From NCBI GenBank assembly GCA_015057515.1, contig SVED01000001.1, positions 1 to 64,000 of the forward strand: a DNA stretch of 64,000 nucleotides, read 5' to 3'. How positions within the stretch are numbered: position 1 is the first letter of the stretch; every line of letters begins with the position of its first letter. The notes under the pieces were generated by a model, which saw only the letters and a program-made list of their open reading frames with translations, did not search any database and had not been told where the DNA came from. This document shows, piece after piece, positions 46,670 through 55,350 of the stretch. The translations under genes were made by a program, and so were the position numbers. This DNA is from Lachnospiraceae bacterium. GTDB taxonomy: Bacteria; Bacillota; Clostridia; Lachnospirales; Lachnospiraceae.

Positions 46670-48013
46670 ATGAAATTAGCAATTGTAGCTTTACTTTTTT
46701 TACCAATTATTATAAAGGCACTTAAGCAAGACAAATGGTACATTTATCTTGTCTTTGCTTTTTATGCAATTTTGCCTGATACATTTGCTATTGAAATATC
46801 CGGAAGTCTGCCGCTTATAACAGGCTCAAGAATGCTTATTCTTATGCTTTTTGCAGTATGGATATACAAAAAATCCTCCGAGATGAATGCCTATATTCCG
46901 GCAGGATTAGTGGTGTATATAGGCATTTCGGTTGCTCTTTCGCTGATTCACCTTGACAATGGAATAGGAGAAATCAATTCATTATTTATTATATTGTTTG
47001 AACAGTTACTTCTCACGCTATTATTGGTCAATCTGATTGATAATAAAAGAGAGTTTGAGCTGTGCATAGATTTTATGATATATGGATGTCTGGCGGTTGC
47101 GGTTATGGCAGTTATGCAGACAGTACTTAGCTTTGATGTGACTACGTCTCTTGATATTGTGGCAACTCGTGTAAATCAAGAGATTACTGACCGTATGGGT
47201 ATGATACGTGCCGGTGGTACTACAAATCCAATATCCTATGGATGCTACTGTGCATTTATGGCACTGGTTATTTTATATAAGTTTGAAAATACAAAGAAAA
47301 TCAAATATATGATTTTCCTTTTAATAGATATGCTGGCTTTTGTGTGCACTATGTCCAGAAGCTCACTTCTTTGCTTTGCTATAGTGATATTTGCACAGCT
47401 GATTATTAGAAATATAAAGTTTATCAGACCATATTTAATATATGTTCCTTTTGTTGTTGTTGGAATTATAGTGATATTTATGGCTAGTCCGGGGTTAAGA
47501 GATTCCGTAAGTGAGATGTTTAAATCCGTGCTCAATTCCCTTGGAATTGGACGATATGAGTTATCCTCAGAGTTTGGATTAAACGCCGACAATGCAGCCT
47601 ATTCACGTATGGTGCAGTGGTCAGCCATAGAGCATATGGAAATGGATGGTGAACTCCTTTTTGGATATGGATATAACGCTATCTCAAGAGGAGAGGTGTA
47701 CTACTACTTTAAACAATTTGGTACCTGGACAAGAACCTCATCTGTGGATGTTGGTTTTGTAAGAGCAGCTACAGATTATGGTTTGTGTGGACTCATTTTA
47801 AATATTGGTCTTGTGTTGGGGGTTATATTTAATTCCTTCATCAGAAAATCTAGGGAGCAAAAGTACGATTTCTATAATCTGGCCATATATGCAATGATGT
47901 TATATATTGTGCTGAATATTGCCTCAGCATTTTATGCTACAACAGTATTTTGGCTGTTTATGTCACTTTTCTTTGTGTATAGAAAAGTTCGATGTAGCGA
48001 GGAAACAGCATAA
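46670..48013 (+). CDS. Wzy/O-antigen ligase-like polymerase
   Basis: The 447-residue protein has about ten membrane spans and a large extracytoplasmic loop around residues 275-360 with LLFGYGYNAISRGEV and SVDVGFVRAATDYG, typical of O-antigen polymerase/ligase-like proteins. It probably polymerises the repeat unit built by this operon. The track uses GTG 46661, but ATG 46670 has AGGTG six bases upstream and begins MKLAIVALLFLP. It is the second Wzy-type protein in the window; the other (4749-5996 minus) belongs to another transcription unit. Confidence 0.8.
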   Translation: MKLAIVALLFLPIIIKALKQDKWYIYLVFAFYAILPDTFAIEISGSLPLITGSRMLILMLFAVWIYKKSSEMNAYIPAGLVVYIGISVALSLIHLDNGIGEINSLFIILFEQLLLTLLLVNLIDNKREFELCIDFMIYGCLAVAVMAVMQTVLSFDVTTSLDIVATRVNQEITDRMGMIRAGGTTNPISYGCYCAFMALVILYKFENTKKIKYMIFLLIDMLAFVCTMSRSSLLCFAIVIFAQLIIRNIKFIRPYLIYVPFVVVGIIVIFMASPGLRDSVSEMFKSVLNSLGIGRYELSSEFGLNADNAAYSRMVQWSAIEHMEMDGELLFGYGYNAISRGEVYYYFKQFGTWTRTSSVDVGFVRAATDYGLCGLILNIGLVLGVIFNSFIRKSREQKYDFYNLAIYAMMLYIVLNIASAFYATTVFWLFMSLFFVYRKVRCSEETA

Positions 48014-48030
48014 TTGGAAAGGGAAGAGAA

Positions 48031-48996
48031 ATGAAAAAAATAGAGATATCTGTGATTGTTCTCACATATTTTCCAAAATGGACAGAATTGAAAAAAACCT
48101 TGTTGTCAATTATACATCAAGAGGGCATCAATTATGAAATCTTAATTGCAGACGATGGCTCAGATAATTACTGCATTGAGGAAATTACAGATTTTTTCAA
48201 AGAATATAATTATGATAATTATGAGGTTGTACATCAGGAAAAGAATGTTGGTACCTGTAAAAACTGCCTGGCTGCCATAAAAGTTGCCAAGGGCGAGTAT
48301 GTACGACTTATATCTCCGGGAGATTATATTAGCACTTCCAACAATTTGCGTGATTGGTATGAGTTTATGCAGAGTAACAATGCTGATGCATCATTTGGAA
48401 ATGCCATATACTATAATATGCAGGACGGAAAATACAATATAATAACAAAAAAAGGAACTGCACCTATTGTAACTAATATATATGATGCAAAAAAATACAA
48501 ATCACAATGGGTGGGTATATTTAATCTGGTTTTGTATGATTCCATTTTAGGAGCTGCATTTCTAACAAAAAGGGATTTAATGCAGCGATATTGTGAAGAA
48601 GTTGTAGAGGCAAATATTATTTATACAGAAGACAAAATGTATAAATTTATGATAATGGATGAAATGAAAATCCTACATTATCCATTGGATGTTGTTATAT
48701 ATGAATATGGCGAGGGTATATCCACATCCTCCAATGAAGCAAGTATTCTCCGTATGGCCAAGGATGAGGAAAGCTTTAACAAAAGAGTGCTACAGAGAAA
48801 CAGTACTTTTTCAATGGGCAAGAATTATAAAAAATATATATTGTCAAAGACAAATGGTAAAGGGAAAATTAGAAAATTTATTTTGTTCCCAAGATTACTG
48901 TTGGCACAAATATATATAAAAATAAAAACTAGTTCATCAAAATCAAACAACTTAGTAGACCAAAAATTCTTAAACAAGATAGAGGAGAATGAGTAA
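48031..48996 (+). CDS. GT2 family glycosyltransferase
   Basis: The 321-residue protein has a GT-A family 2 N-terminal domain: ISVIVLTYFPKW, TLLSIIHQEG, ILIADDGSDN, NVGTCKNCLAAI and VRLISPGDYI, where the usual DxD is replaced by a PGD-type motif. The C-terminal third is basic and probably membrane-proximal. GGAAAGGGA lies upstream. The stop TAA overlaps the next start (TAATG), implying coupling to the FdtA-like gene, so it may transfer the aminosugar made by the next two genes. That is an inference from order only. Confidence 0.82.
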   Translation: MKKIEISVIVLTYFPKWTELKKTLLSIIHQEGINYEILIADDGSDNYCIEEITDFFKEYNYDNYEVVHQEKNVGTCKNCLAAIKVAKGEYVRLISPGDYISTSNNLRDWYEFMQSNNADASFGNAIYYNMQDGKYNIITKKGTAPIVTNIYDAKKYKSQWVGIFNLVLYDSILGAAFLTKRDLMQRYCEEVVEANIIYTEDKMYKFMIMDEMKILHYPLDVVIYEYGEGISTSSNEASILRMAKDEESFNKRVLQRNSTFSMGKNYKKYILSKTNGKGKIRKFILFPRLLLAQIYIKIKTSSSKSNNLVDQKFLNKIEENE

Positions 48997-49403
48997 TGCA
49001 AGTAGTAAAATATGTATTTCAACCACATGGTGATGATAGAGGTCAGTTGGTTGCCTTAGAGGAATTTAAGGATATTCCGTTTGAAATTAAAAGAGTATAT
49101 TACATTTATGATACCCTTGAAGGTGTAAGAAGAGGTTTTCATGCCCATAAAAATCTTGAGCAGATTTTAATATGCATTCATGGTTCTTGTAAGGTTATGT
49201 TGGACAATGGTAAGGAAAAGAAAATAGTGCCATTGGAAAAACCATATGAGGGATTATATATTGCCAATAATATGTGGAGAGAAATGTATGATTTTTCACC
49301 AGACGCAGTTTTGTTAGTATTGGCATCTGAAATATATGATGAATCAGATTACATTCGAAATTATGATGAATTTTTAAAGATGGTAAGCGAGGAGAATAAT
49401 TAG
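48996..49403 (+). CDS. FdtA/QdtA-type dTDP-4-keto-6-deoxyhexose 3,4-ketoisomerase
   Basis: This small cupin (135 residues) moves the keto group of dTDP-4-keto-6-deoxyglucose from C4 to C3, preparing it for 3-amination. The family signature is visible: [32 protein letters not shown] with metal/substrate histidines, and [10 protein letters not shown]. It overlaps the preceding glycosyltransferase stop by one base and lies 2 bp before the aminotransferase gene. FdtA (fucose series) and QdtA (quinovose series) types cannot be told apart by eye. Confidence 0.9.
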   Translation: MQVVKYVFQPHGDDRGQLVALEEFKDIPFEIKRVYYIYDTLEGVRRGFHAHKNLEQILICIHGSCKVMLDNGKEKKIVPLEKPYEGLYIANNMWREMYDFSPDAVLLVLASEIYDESDYIRNYDEFLKMVSEENN

Positions 49404-49405
49404 GT

Positions 49406-50503
49406 ATGAATATTCCTTTTGTTAGTTTTAAACCAATGGAAAAAGAATTGGATGCAGAGCTTCGTGCTGCATTTAACAGAGTGTTTGACAATAGCTGGTA
49501 CATTGATGGCAAAGAGGATGCCGCATTTGAAGAAAGCTTTGCCGGATTTTGCAATAGTAAGTACTGTGTTGGAACCGGAAACGGTTTAGATGCTTTAGTG
49601 CTTCCTCTTAAGGCTTTGGGAATAGGTGAAGGTGACGAGGTTATTGTGCCATCTAATACATATATTGCTACAGCCTTAGCTGTTACTTATGTAGGTGCAA
49701 AGCCTGTTTTTGTGGAGCCAATTATTGATACATTTAATATTGATCCAACCAAGATAGAAGAAAAAATTACAGATAAGACTAAGGCTATTATGCCGGTTCA
49801 TCTTTATGGACAGCCTTGTGATATGGATCCAATTATGGAAATTGCGAAAAAGCATAATCTTTATGTTATAGAGGACTGTGCACAGGCCCATGGTGCAACA
49901 TATAAGGGACGGGTTGTGGGCAGCTTTGGTGATGCGGCAGGATTTAGCTTTTACCCTGGTAAAAATCTTGGCGCTTTGGGAGACGCTGGTGCAACAGTAA
50001 CAAATGATGAGGAATTGGCAAAGAAGGTAAGAGCTCTTGGCAACTATGGCTCTGACTATAAATATCATCACATTTACAAGGGTAATAATACTCGTCTGGA
50101 CGAGCTGCAAGCAGCCTTTTTGTCCGCTAAATTACCTCATATGGACAGGATGAATGAAGAGAGAAGACGTATAGCTAACAGATATTTGTCAGGGATTAAT
50201 AATCCTTTGATTGTGTTGCCATTTGTTAGAGAGGATGTTGTTCCTGTATGGCATATTTTTGCAGTCCGTTGTGAGGATAGAGCCAGATTAGAAAGATATC
50301 TTAGTGACAACAATATAGGCACAAACAAGCACTATCCGATTCCAATTCATATGCAGGAATGTTATAGTGATTTGAATATCAAAGAAGGTCAGTTGCCAAT
50401 TGCAGAGGAAATAAGTGCAACAGAGCTCAGTCTGCCAATGTATTATGGTATGACAGAAGAAGAGATAGACTATGTAATAGAAATAGTTAATAATTTCAAA
50501 TAA
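49406..50503 (+). CDS. DegT/DnrJ-type sugar 3-aminotransferase (FdtB-like)
   Basis: This PLP enzyme of 365 residues probably aminates the 3-keto sugar made by the preceding isomerase, yielding dTDP-3-amino-3,6-dideoxyhexose. Family features are [45 protein letters not shown], and [16 protein letters not shown] carrying the PLP lysine, then [18 protein letters not shown] precedes the start. An N-acetyltransferase at 53276 could complete an N-acyl sugar, but the sequence does not prove that link. Confidence 0.92.
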   Translation: MNIPFVSFKPMEKELDAELRAAFNRVFDNSWYIDGKEDAAFEESFAGFCNSKYCVGTGNGLDALVLPLKALGIGEGDEVIVPSNTYIATALAVTYVGAKPVFVEPIIDTFNIDPTKIEEKITDKTKAIMPVHLYGQPCDMDPIMEIAKKHNLYVIEDCAQAHGATYKGRVVGSFGDAAGFSFYPGKNLGALGDAGATVTNDEELAKKVRALGNYGSDYKYHHIYKGNNTRLDELQAAFLSAKLPHMDRMNEERRRIANRYLSGINNPLIVLPFVREDVVPVWHIFAVRCEDRARLERYLSDNNIGTNKHYPIPIHMQECYSDLNIKEGQLPIAEEISATELSLPMYYGMTEEEIDYVIEIVNNFK

Positions 50504-50518
50504 AAAGGTAAAGATAAT

Positions 50519-51958
50519 ATGTTAAAAATATTAAAGCGTTATAAGGATATGCCTATAACAGCAAAGGTTTCAATTGCATATGCTGTTTGTAGCATTTTAC
50601 AAAAATGTCTGTCCTTTATAACTCTTCCGTTGTTTACAAGATTACTCACCACGGAGCAGTATGGTCAGTACAATGTATATACCTCCTGGTCCGCTATAAT
50701 CACCATATTTGTAACCCTTAATCTTGCCTACGGTTCTTTTTCTAAGGCTATGGTTAAATTTGAGGATGACAGAGATGCTTACATTGCATCTATTCAAGGA
50801 ATAAGCACAGTATTAGGTGTTGCTTTTCTTTTGATATATTTTCCTTTTAGAAAGTATCTCAATAAGCTCTTTGAACTGCCAACAGAGCTGGTGATTTTAA
50901 TGGTTGCTGAAATAGTTATGTTAAATGCTATTCTCTGTTGGAATGGTAAGAAAAGATTTGAGTTTAAGTATAAGGGCGTAGTTGCTATTACTCTTTTAAT
51001 GTCTGTTATTTCACCGGTGCTTGCATATTTTATGGTGGTTAACAGCGAAGAAAAAGGATATGCCAGAATAGTAGGTTATGCTGCCATTACCATTTTTGTT
51101 GGCTTGGTTTTATATATTGTCAATCTGTTAAAGGGTAAAAGCTTCATTAATAAGACATATTGGAAGTATGCCTTAGGATTTAATGTTCCACTTATAGTTT
51201 ATTATCTGTCTCAGGTTATATTTAATCAAAGCGACAGGATAATGATAAGTCACATGGTGGGCACAGATAAGGCTGGAATATATGGTGTTGCATATTCACT
51301 TGCCATTATTCTTAATTTCGTTTTAAATTCCATTAACAATTCTTATCAACCATGGTTTTATGGAAAGATAAAAGCCGGTGAGGAACATGAGAATAAAAAG
51401 ATTTCCAATGGTATAGCTGTTCTAATGGGAATTTTGTTACTGGGAATTATTGCAATGGCTCCTGAAATTATTCTCATTATGGCAGGAAAAAAATATGCAG
51501 AGGCTGTATGGATTGTCCCACCAGTGGCAGGGAGTATACTTCTCCTTTTATACTCACAGTACTGTATTAATATAGAGTTTTATTACGAAAAAAAGAAAAA
51601 ACTGGTTTATGCATCCATAGCCGCGGCAATCTTAAATATTTTACTTAATGCAATGCTTATCCCTGTATTTGGATATATTGTCGCGGGATATACTACATGG
51701 ATAAGCTATATAGTATTTGTTTTGATGAATTATATTGAGATGCTAAAAATATTAAAAGAAGATAATAAAGAACAAAATATTTATGATGTGCGTTTTCTTT
51801 TGACGTTCTTTGCTTTGTTCACATTAGCGTCGATAATCTTTTTGGTTTTTTATAAGTTATATATAATTCGTTATGCATTGGTTTTGCTTTTTGGTCTTAT
51901 ATGTTTTTTGTGTCGCAAAAGACTACTTAAAGTGTATAATTCCATACTGAAAAAGTAG
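50519..51958 (+). CDS. Wzx-type oligosaccharide flippase
   Basis: Wzx proteins flip undecaprenyl-linked repeat units to the outer face of the membrane. The 479-residue protein has about 14 predicted spans and the family N-terminus ITLPLFTRLLTTEQYGQYNVY, with VIFNQSDRIMISHMVG near residue 235 and a polysaccharide-biosynthesis C-terminal half. It lies 15 bp after the aminotransferase gene. It pairs with the Wzy at 46670 in this operon. A second flippase is encoded at 59742-61193 on the opposite strand. Confidence 0.92.
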   Translation: MLKILKRYKDMPITAKVSIAYAVCSILQKCLSFITLPLFTRLLTTEQYGQYNVYTSWSAIITIFVTLNLAYGSFSKAMVKFEDDRDAYIASIQGISTVLGVAFLLIYFPFRKYLNKLFELPTELVILMVAEIVMLNAILCWNGKKRFEFKYKGVVAITLLMSVISPVLAYFMVVNSEEKGYARIVGYAAITIFVGLVLYIVNLLKGKSFINKTYWKYALGFNVPLIVYYLSQVIFNQSDRIMISHMVGTDKAGIYGVAYSLAIILNFVLNSINNSYQPWFYGKIKAGEEHENKKISNGIAVLMGILLLGIIAMAPEIILIMAGKKYAEAVWIVPPVAGSILLLLYSQYCINIEFYYEKKKKLVYASIAAAILNILLNAMLIPVFGYIVAGYTTWISYIVFVLMNYIEMLKILKEDNKEQNIYDVRFLLTFFALFTLASIIFLVFYKLYIIRYALVLLFGLICFLCRKRLLKVYNSILKK

Positions 51959-51973
51959 GCGAGGTTTTGAAGT

Positions 51974-53209
51974 ATGAAGGTTAAAAGTTTAGTAAAAAAA
52001 ATATTGCCCAGTTCAGCGATAAATTTTTTGAAAAAAACTAAAACATTGCCATATGATATAGTAGCCAGACATTATTTAAAGAAGGTTAAAAATAAGAAAA
52101 AACATAATGGCATTATAAGAGTAGGATTCTGTGCAGACTTTACTACTGTTTGGGACAAAACAGCACCGGTTTTTGAGTTGATGAAAACAGACAGTAGATT
52201 TAAGGTGATTTTATTCATAACAAAAACCTTATACACAAAAACCGAAGAAGAGTTTTTAAAAGTGCAGAAGTTTTTTAAAGAGCTATATCCGGATGCAGAA
52301 TATATAATATGGGATGAGAGCTTATCTATTAAGAACTATGACATGGATTATTTCTTCTATCAAAGACCATATGCTGATTTGTATCCAGAGAATTTGAGAG
52401 TTCAGGAAGTTAGGAAATATGCAAAAATTTGCTATATTCCATATGGATATGCGGGTTCAGATGTATTCAATGCAGGAAATACCAATAAACTTTTCTTTAG
52501 AAATGTATATTTAGGATTCATTGAAATAGCAGCAGAGTTAAAAATACTCAATGAACAATTTAAACATAATATCAAAAAAGGTTACCAGTCTTTTGAAAAG
52601 CTTGGATATCCTTCATTTGAAAAATATTTTAATTTACCAAAAAAAGATTTTCAGGGAAAGGTCTTGTGGACCCCAAGGTGGACAGTAGATGATGAAGTGG
52701 GTGGAAGCCATTTCTTTGAGTATAAAGATGATTTTATTGAGGTTGCAGAAAAAATTGATTTTATATTCAGACCTCACCCTTTGATGTTTACTAATTTTAT
52801 TGATAAGGGCATAATGTCAAAGGAGAGTGTTGATGAATATGTTGGATTGCTTAAAAAACAGAATGTTGAATATAGTGAAGGTAATCCTATAGAAAAAGAT
52901 TTTATGAATGCCGATGTACTATTGACAGACTATTCTTCTATAATTGTTGAGTATTTTCTTACAGGTAAACCTATTATATATTGTAAGGCTCATTATGAGA
53001 TGAATGAGGAGTACAACAACCTTATGAAGGGTATATATATTGCCGATACATGGGAGGATGTTAAGAGATATCTGGATGATATATTGAACGGAAGAGATTA
53101 TCTAAAGGATGAACGAACAAGGATTATATCCAACCAATATGCAGATGTTCAGGGGGCATCAAAGAGGATCGTGCAGAGAATAGTAGATGATTATAGCAAT
53201 CATGAGTAA
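51974..53209 (+). CDS. CDP-glycerol glycerophosphotransferase family protein
   Basis: TagB/TagF-type enzymes transfer glycerol phosphate from CDP-glycerol. The 411-residue protein has the family C-terminal signature: LWTPRWTVDDE, FIFRPHPLMF (RPHP) and VLLTDYSSIIVEYFLTGKPIIY. It lacks the long N-terminal extension of polymerising TagF, fitting a single-addition enzyme. A basic, amphipathic N-terminus (VKSLVKKILPSSAINFLKK) suggests membrane association. With tagD in the same operon it likely adds glycerol phosphate to the glycan. Because the PEP mutase fusion may make another CMP-linked head group, use of a different donor cannot be excluded. Confidence 0.85.
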   Translation: MKVKSLVKKILPSSAINFLKKTKTLPYDIVARHYLKKVKNKKKHNGIIRVGFCADFTTVWDKTAPVFELMKTDSRFKVILFITKTLYTKTEEEFLKVQKFFKELYPDAEYIIWDESLSIKNYDMDYFFYQRPYADLYPENLRVQEVRKYAKICYIPYGYAGSDVFNAGNTNKLFFRNVYLGFIEIAAELKILNEQFKHNIKKGYQSFEKLGYPSFEKYFNLPKKDFQGKVLWTPRWTVDDEVGGSHFFEYKDDFIEVAEKIDFIFRPHPLMFTNFIDKGIMSKESVDEYVGLLKKQNVEYSEGNPIEKDFMNADVLLTDYSSIIVEYFLTGKPIIYCKAHYEMNEEYNNLMKGIYIADTWEDVKRYLDDILNGRDYLKDERTRIISNQYADVQGASKRIVQRIVDDYSNHE

Positions 53210-53275
53210 GTTTGTCTGTAATCAAAAATGGCAGATGAATTATCTATAGAATTTTTTGGAGATTAATGAAAAATA

Positions 53276-53773
53276 ATGAAACTAAGAAAGCTTGAACAAA
53301 AAGATGCACCCCTTATGCTAGAGTGGATGCACGATAAAGATGTAACTGAAAATTTACAGGCAAACTTTGCTTCTAAGACTATTGAAGACTGTGAGGCTTT
53401 TATAGAGTCAAGCCTTGAGGATAAGGACAATATTCACATGGCTGTTGTTGATGAAAGTGATGAGTATATGGGTACAGTAAGCCTAAAAAATATCAAGGAT
53501 GGTACAGCGGAATTTGCAATATCTATGAGAACTAAATCAATGGGTAAAGGCTATTCTAAGTATGGTATGGCAGAAATTATTCGTATTGCTTTGGAAGATA
53601 TGGGCTTAAGTGAAGTGTATTGGTGTGTCTCTCCGGATAACAAAAGAGCAGTCAGATTCTATGATAAGAATGGATATTCCAGAGTGAAAGGTTATATTGA
53701 TACGGGAATGTACTCTAAGGAGCAAAGTGAGTATTATATTTGGTATAGAGTTACAAAAAAACAAGAAAGCTAA
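53276..53773 (+). CDS. GNAT-family N-acetyltransferase
   Basis: The 165-residue protein has a single GNAT domain: KLRKLEQKDAPLMLEWM, the acetyl-CoA-binding SMGKGYSKYGMAEI near residue 88, and VYWCVSPDNKRAVRFYDKNGY. It may acetylate the amino sugar made by the FdtA/FdtB-like pair; this is inferred from the operon only. The start is unusual: GGAG at 53258-53261 is well placed for ATG 53266, which opens a nine-codon out-of-frame ORF (MKNNETKKA), while ATG 53276 lies about 14 bases from the site. The GNAT domain itself looks complete. Confidence 0.8.
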   Translation: MKLRKLEQKDAPLMLEWMHDKDVTENLQANFASKTIEDCEAFIESSLEDKDNIHMAVVDESDEYMGTVSLKNIKDGTAEFAISMRTKSMGKGYSKYGMAEIIRIALEDMGLSEVYWCVSPDNKRAVRFYDKNGYSRVKGYIDTGMYSKEQSEYYIWYRVTKKQES

Positions 53774-53795
53774 TCTTTAATATAGTGGTGCAAGG

Positions 53796-55331
53796 ATGAA
53801 TAAGATTAATGTTTTAAACAAAATTGAACATAGATATAAGATAGCTTTTCTTAGTACACTTATTTTTGGATTAATCGCTCAGGGAATGGCTTTGTTTAAC
53901 AAGTTTTCCTTTCATGATGATGTGGCTGAACTGTTTGGAGTTGGAGCCACAACTTCTTCAGGAAGATGGATGTTAGAACTATTATCCCAGATGTAAAAGA
54001 GTATATTTGGAGATGGACATTATAGCTTGCCAATTATGAATGGTCTTTTTTCTATTGCATGTATTGGTATAGCGGCTGTGCTGATAGTTTATCTATTGGA
54101 GATAAATCTAGATATTGCATGTATATTTGTGGGCGCTATAATGGTAGTTTTCCCTATGATTACCAGTCTTTTTTCATATATGTTCACCGCTCCCTTTTAT
54201 ATGCTGGCTCTGTGCGTGAGTGTATGTGGTGTGGTGCTTGTCTGTAAAAGAAAAAGAATGATAGCAGGAGCAATATTAATCGCATGTGCCATTGGGGTGT
54301 ACCAGGCATTTATTCCAGTAGTGCTTAGTTTGATGCTAATGTATTTTATAAAGCTTCTTATGTATGAGAATGTGGAGGCAAAAGAGGCATTTTCTAAAAT
54401 GCTAATGCTCCTTGGCAGCTGTGTGTTGTTTATGGCAATTTACCTAATTATGAATAAAATATTCTTGAACATATATGATGTGGAACTGACGTCGTACCAA
54501 GGTATATCTACTATGGGTGCAGGGACATCAGCTACTGAATATATTGAGAGAATAGGGTATGCATATAAGGATTTTATTTTTCCGACAAAAGATACATCTT
54601 ACAATATGTATCCTATGAACACATATAAATGGTATATGATTTCTCTTGTTATTATGCTTGTTTTACTCATCCATAGATGTATAAGAGTTTTTAAGAACAA
54701 TAAATTAAAGGGAATAATGTTTGTTGTTGCAGCATTATGTATTCCTCTTGCTGTGAATTTTATTTTTGTTATGGTGGACCCAATATATGTACATTCTCTA
54801 ATGACATATGGGCAAGTATTTTACTATGTACTGTTTGTATTGATTGTAGAACAGACAATGTCCCTTTTGAGCAGTGAAAAGGTTAAAAAATATCTTAATA
54901 TAGCAGTAATTATTTCGACTATGCTTTTGGTTATTATGTATGCAAGATTTGATAACCAATGTTATTTGAAAGCAACCTTTGTAAGGGAAGAAGTAAATAC
55001 ATATATGACGACCTTGGTTACTCAGATAAAATCAACAGATGGTTATAAGGATGAATATCCAGTTGTATTTATGAATCAGTGTAATATCCAGGATATGACT
55101 GTTTACGATATGCCTGAACTTTCTCATATCAACATAATAACTTATGCTGATATGGAAGGATATATAAATAGTTATGTTTGGACGATATATATGAATAGAT
55201 GGTGTGGTTATAATCCGATTCAAGGAGATCCGTCATTATTTTATGGATTGCCTGAATATGAAGAAATGCCTCATTATCCAGATGATGGCTCTATAAAGGT
55301 AATCGATGAAACGGTAGTTGTGAAGTTTTAG
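53796..55331 (+). pseudogene. GtrII-like glucosyltransferase membrane protein with in-frame stop
   Basis: Two ORFs (53796-53996, 54027-55331) lie in the same frame, separated by a single TAA at 53994-53996. Read through, they form one multi-span protein of about 511 residues resembling the GtrII/glucosyl-transferase group: an N-terminal span, SFHDDVAELFG with the acidic pair, GRWMLELL, then about eight further spans and an extracytoplasmic tail. Such proteins add side-chain sugars outside the membrane. A single base change would restore the reading frame. The remaining downstream start (TTG or ATG near 54030) has no good ribosome binding site, so the gene is probably inactive, unless the stop is a sequencing error. 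Confidence 0.78.
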
Positions 55332-55350
55332 TACAGTGTAGGAGGCGCTT

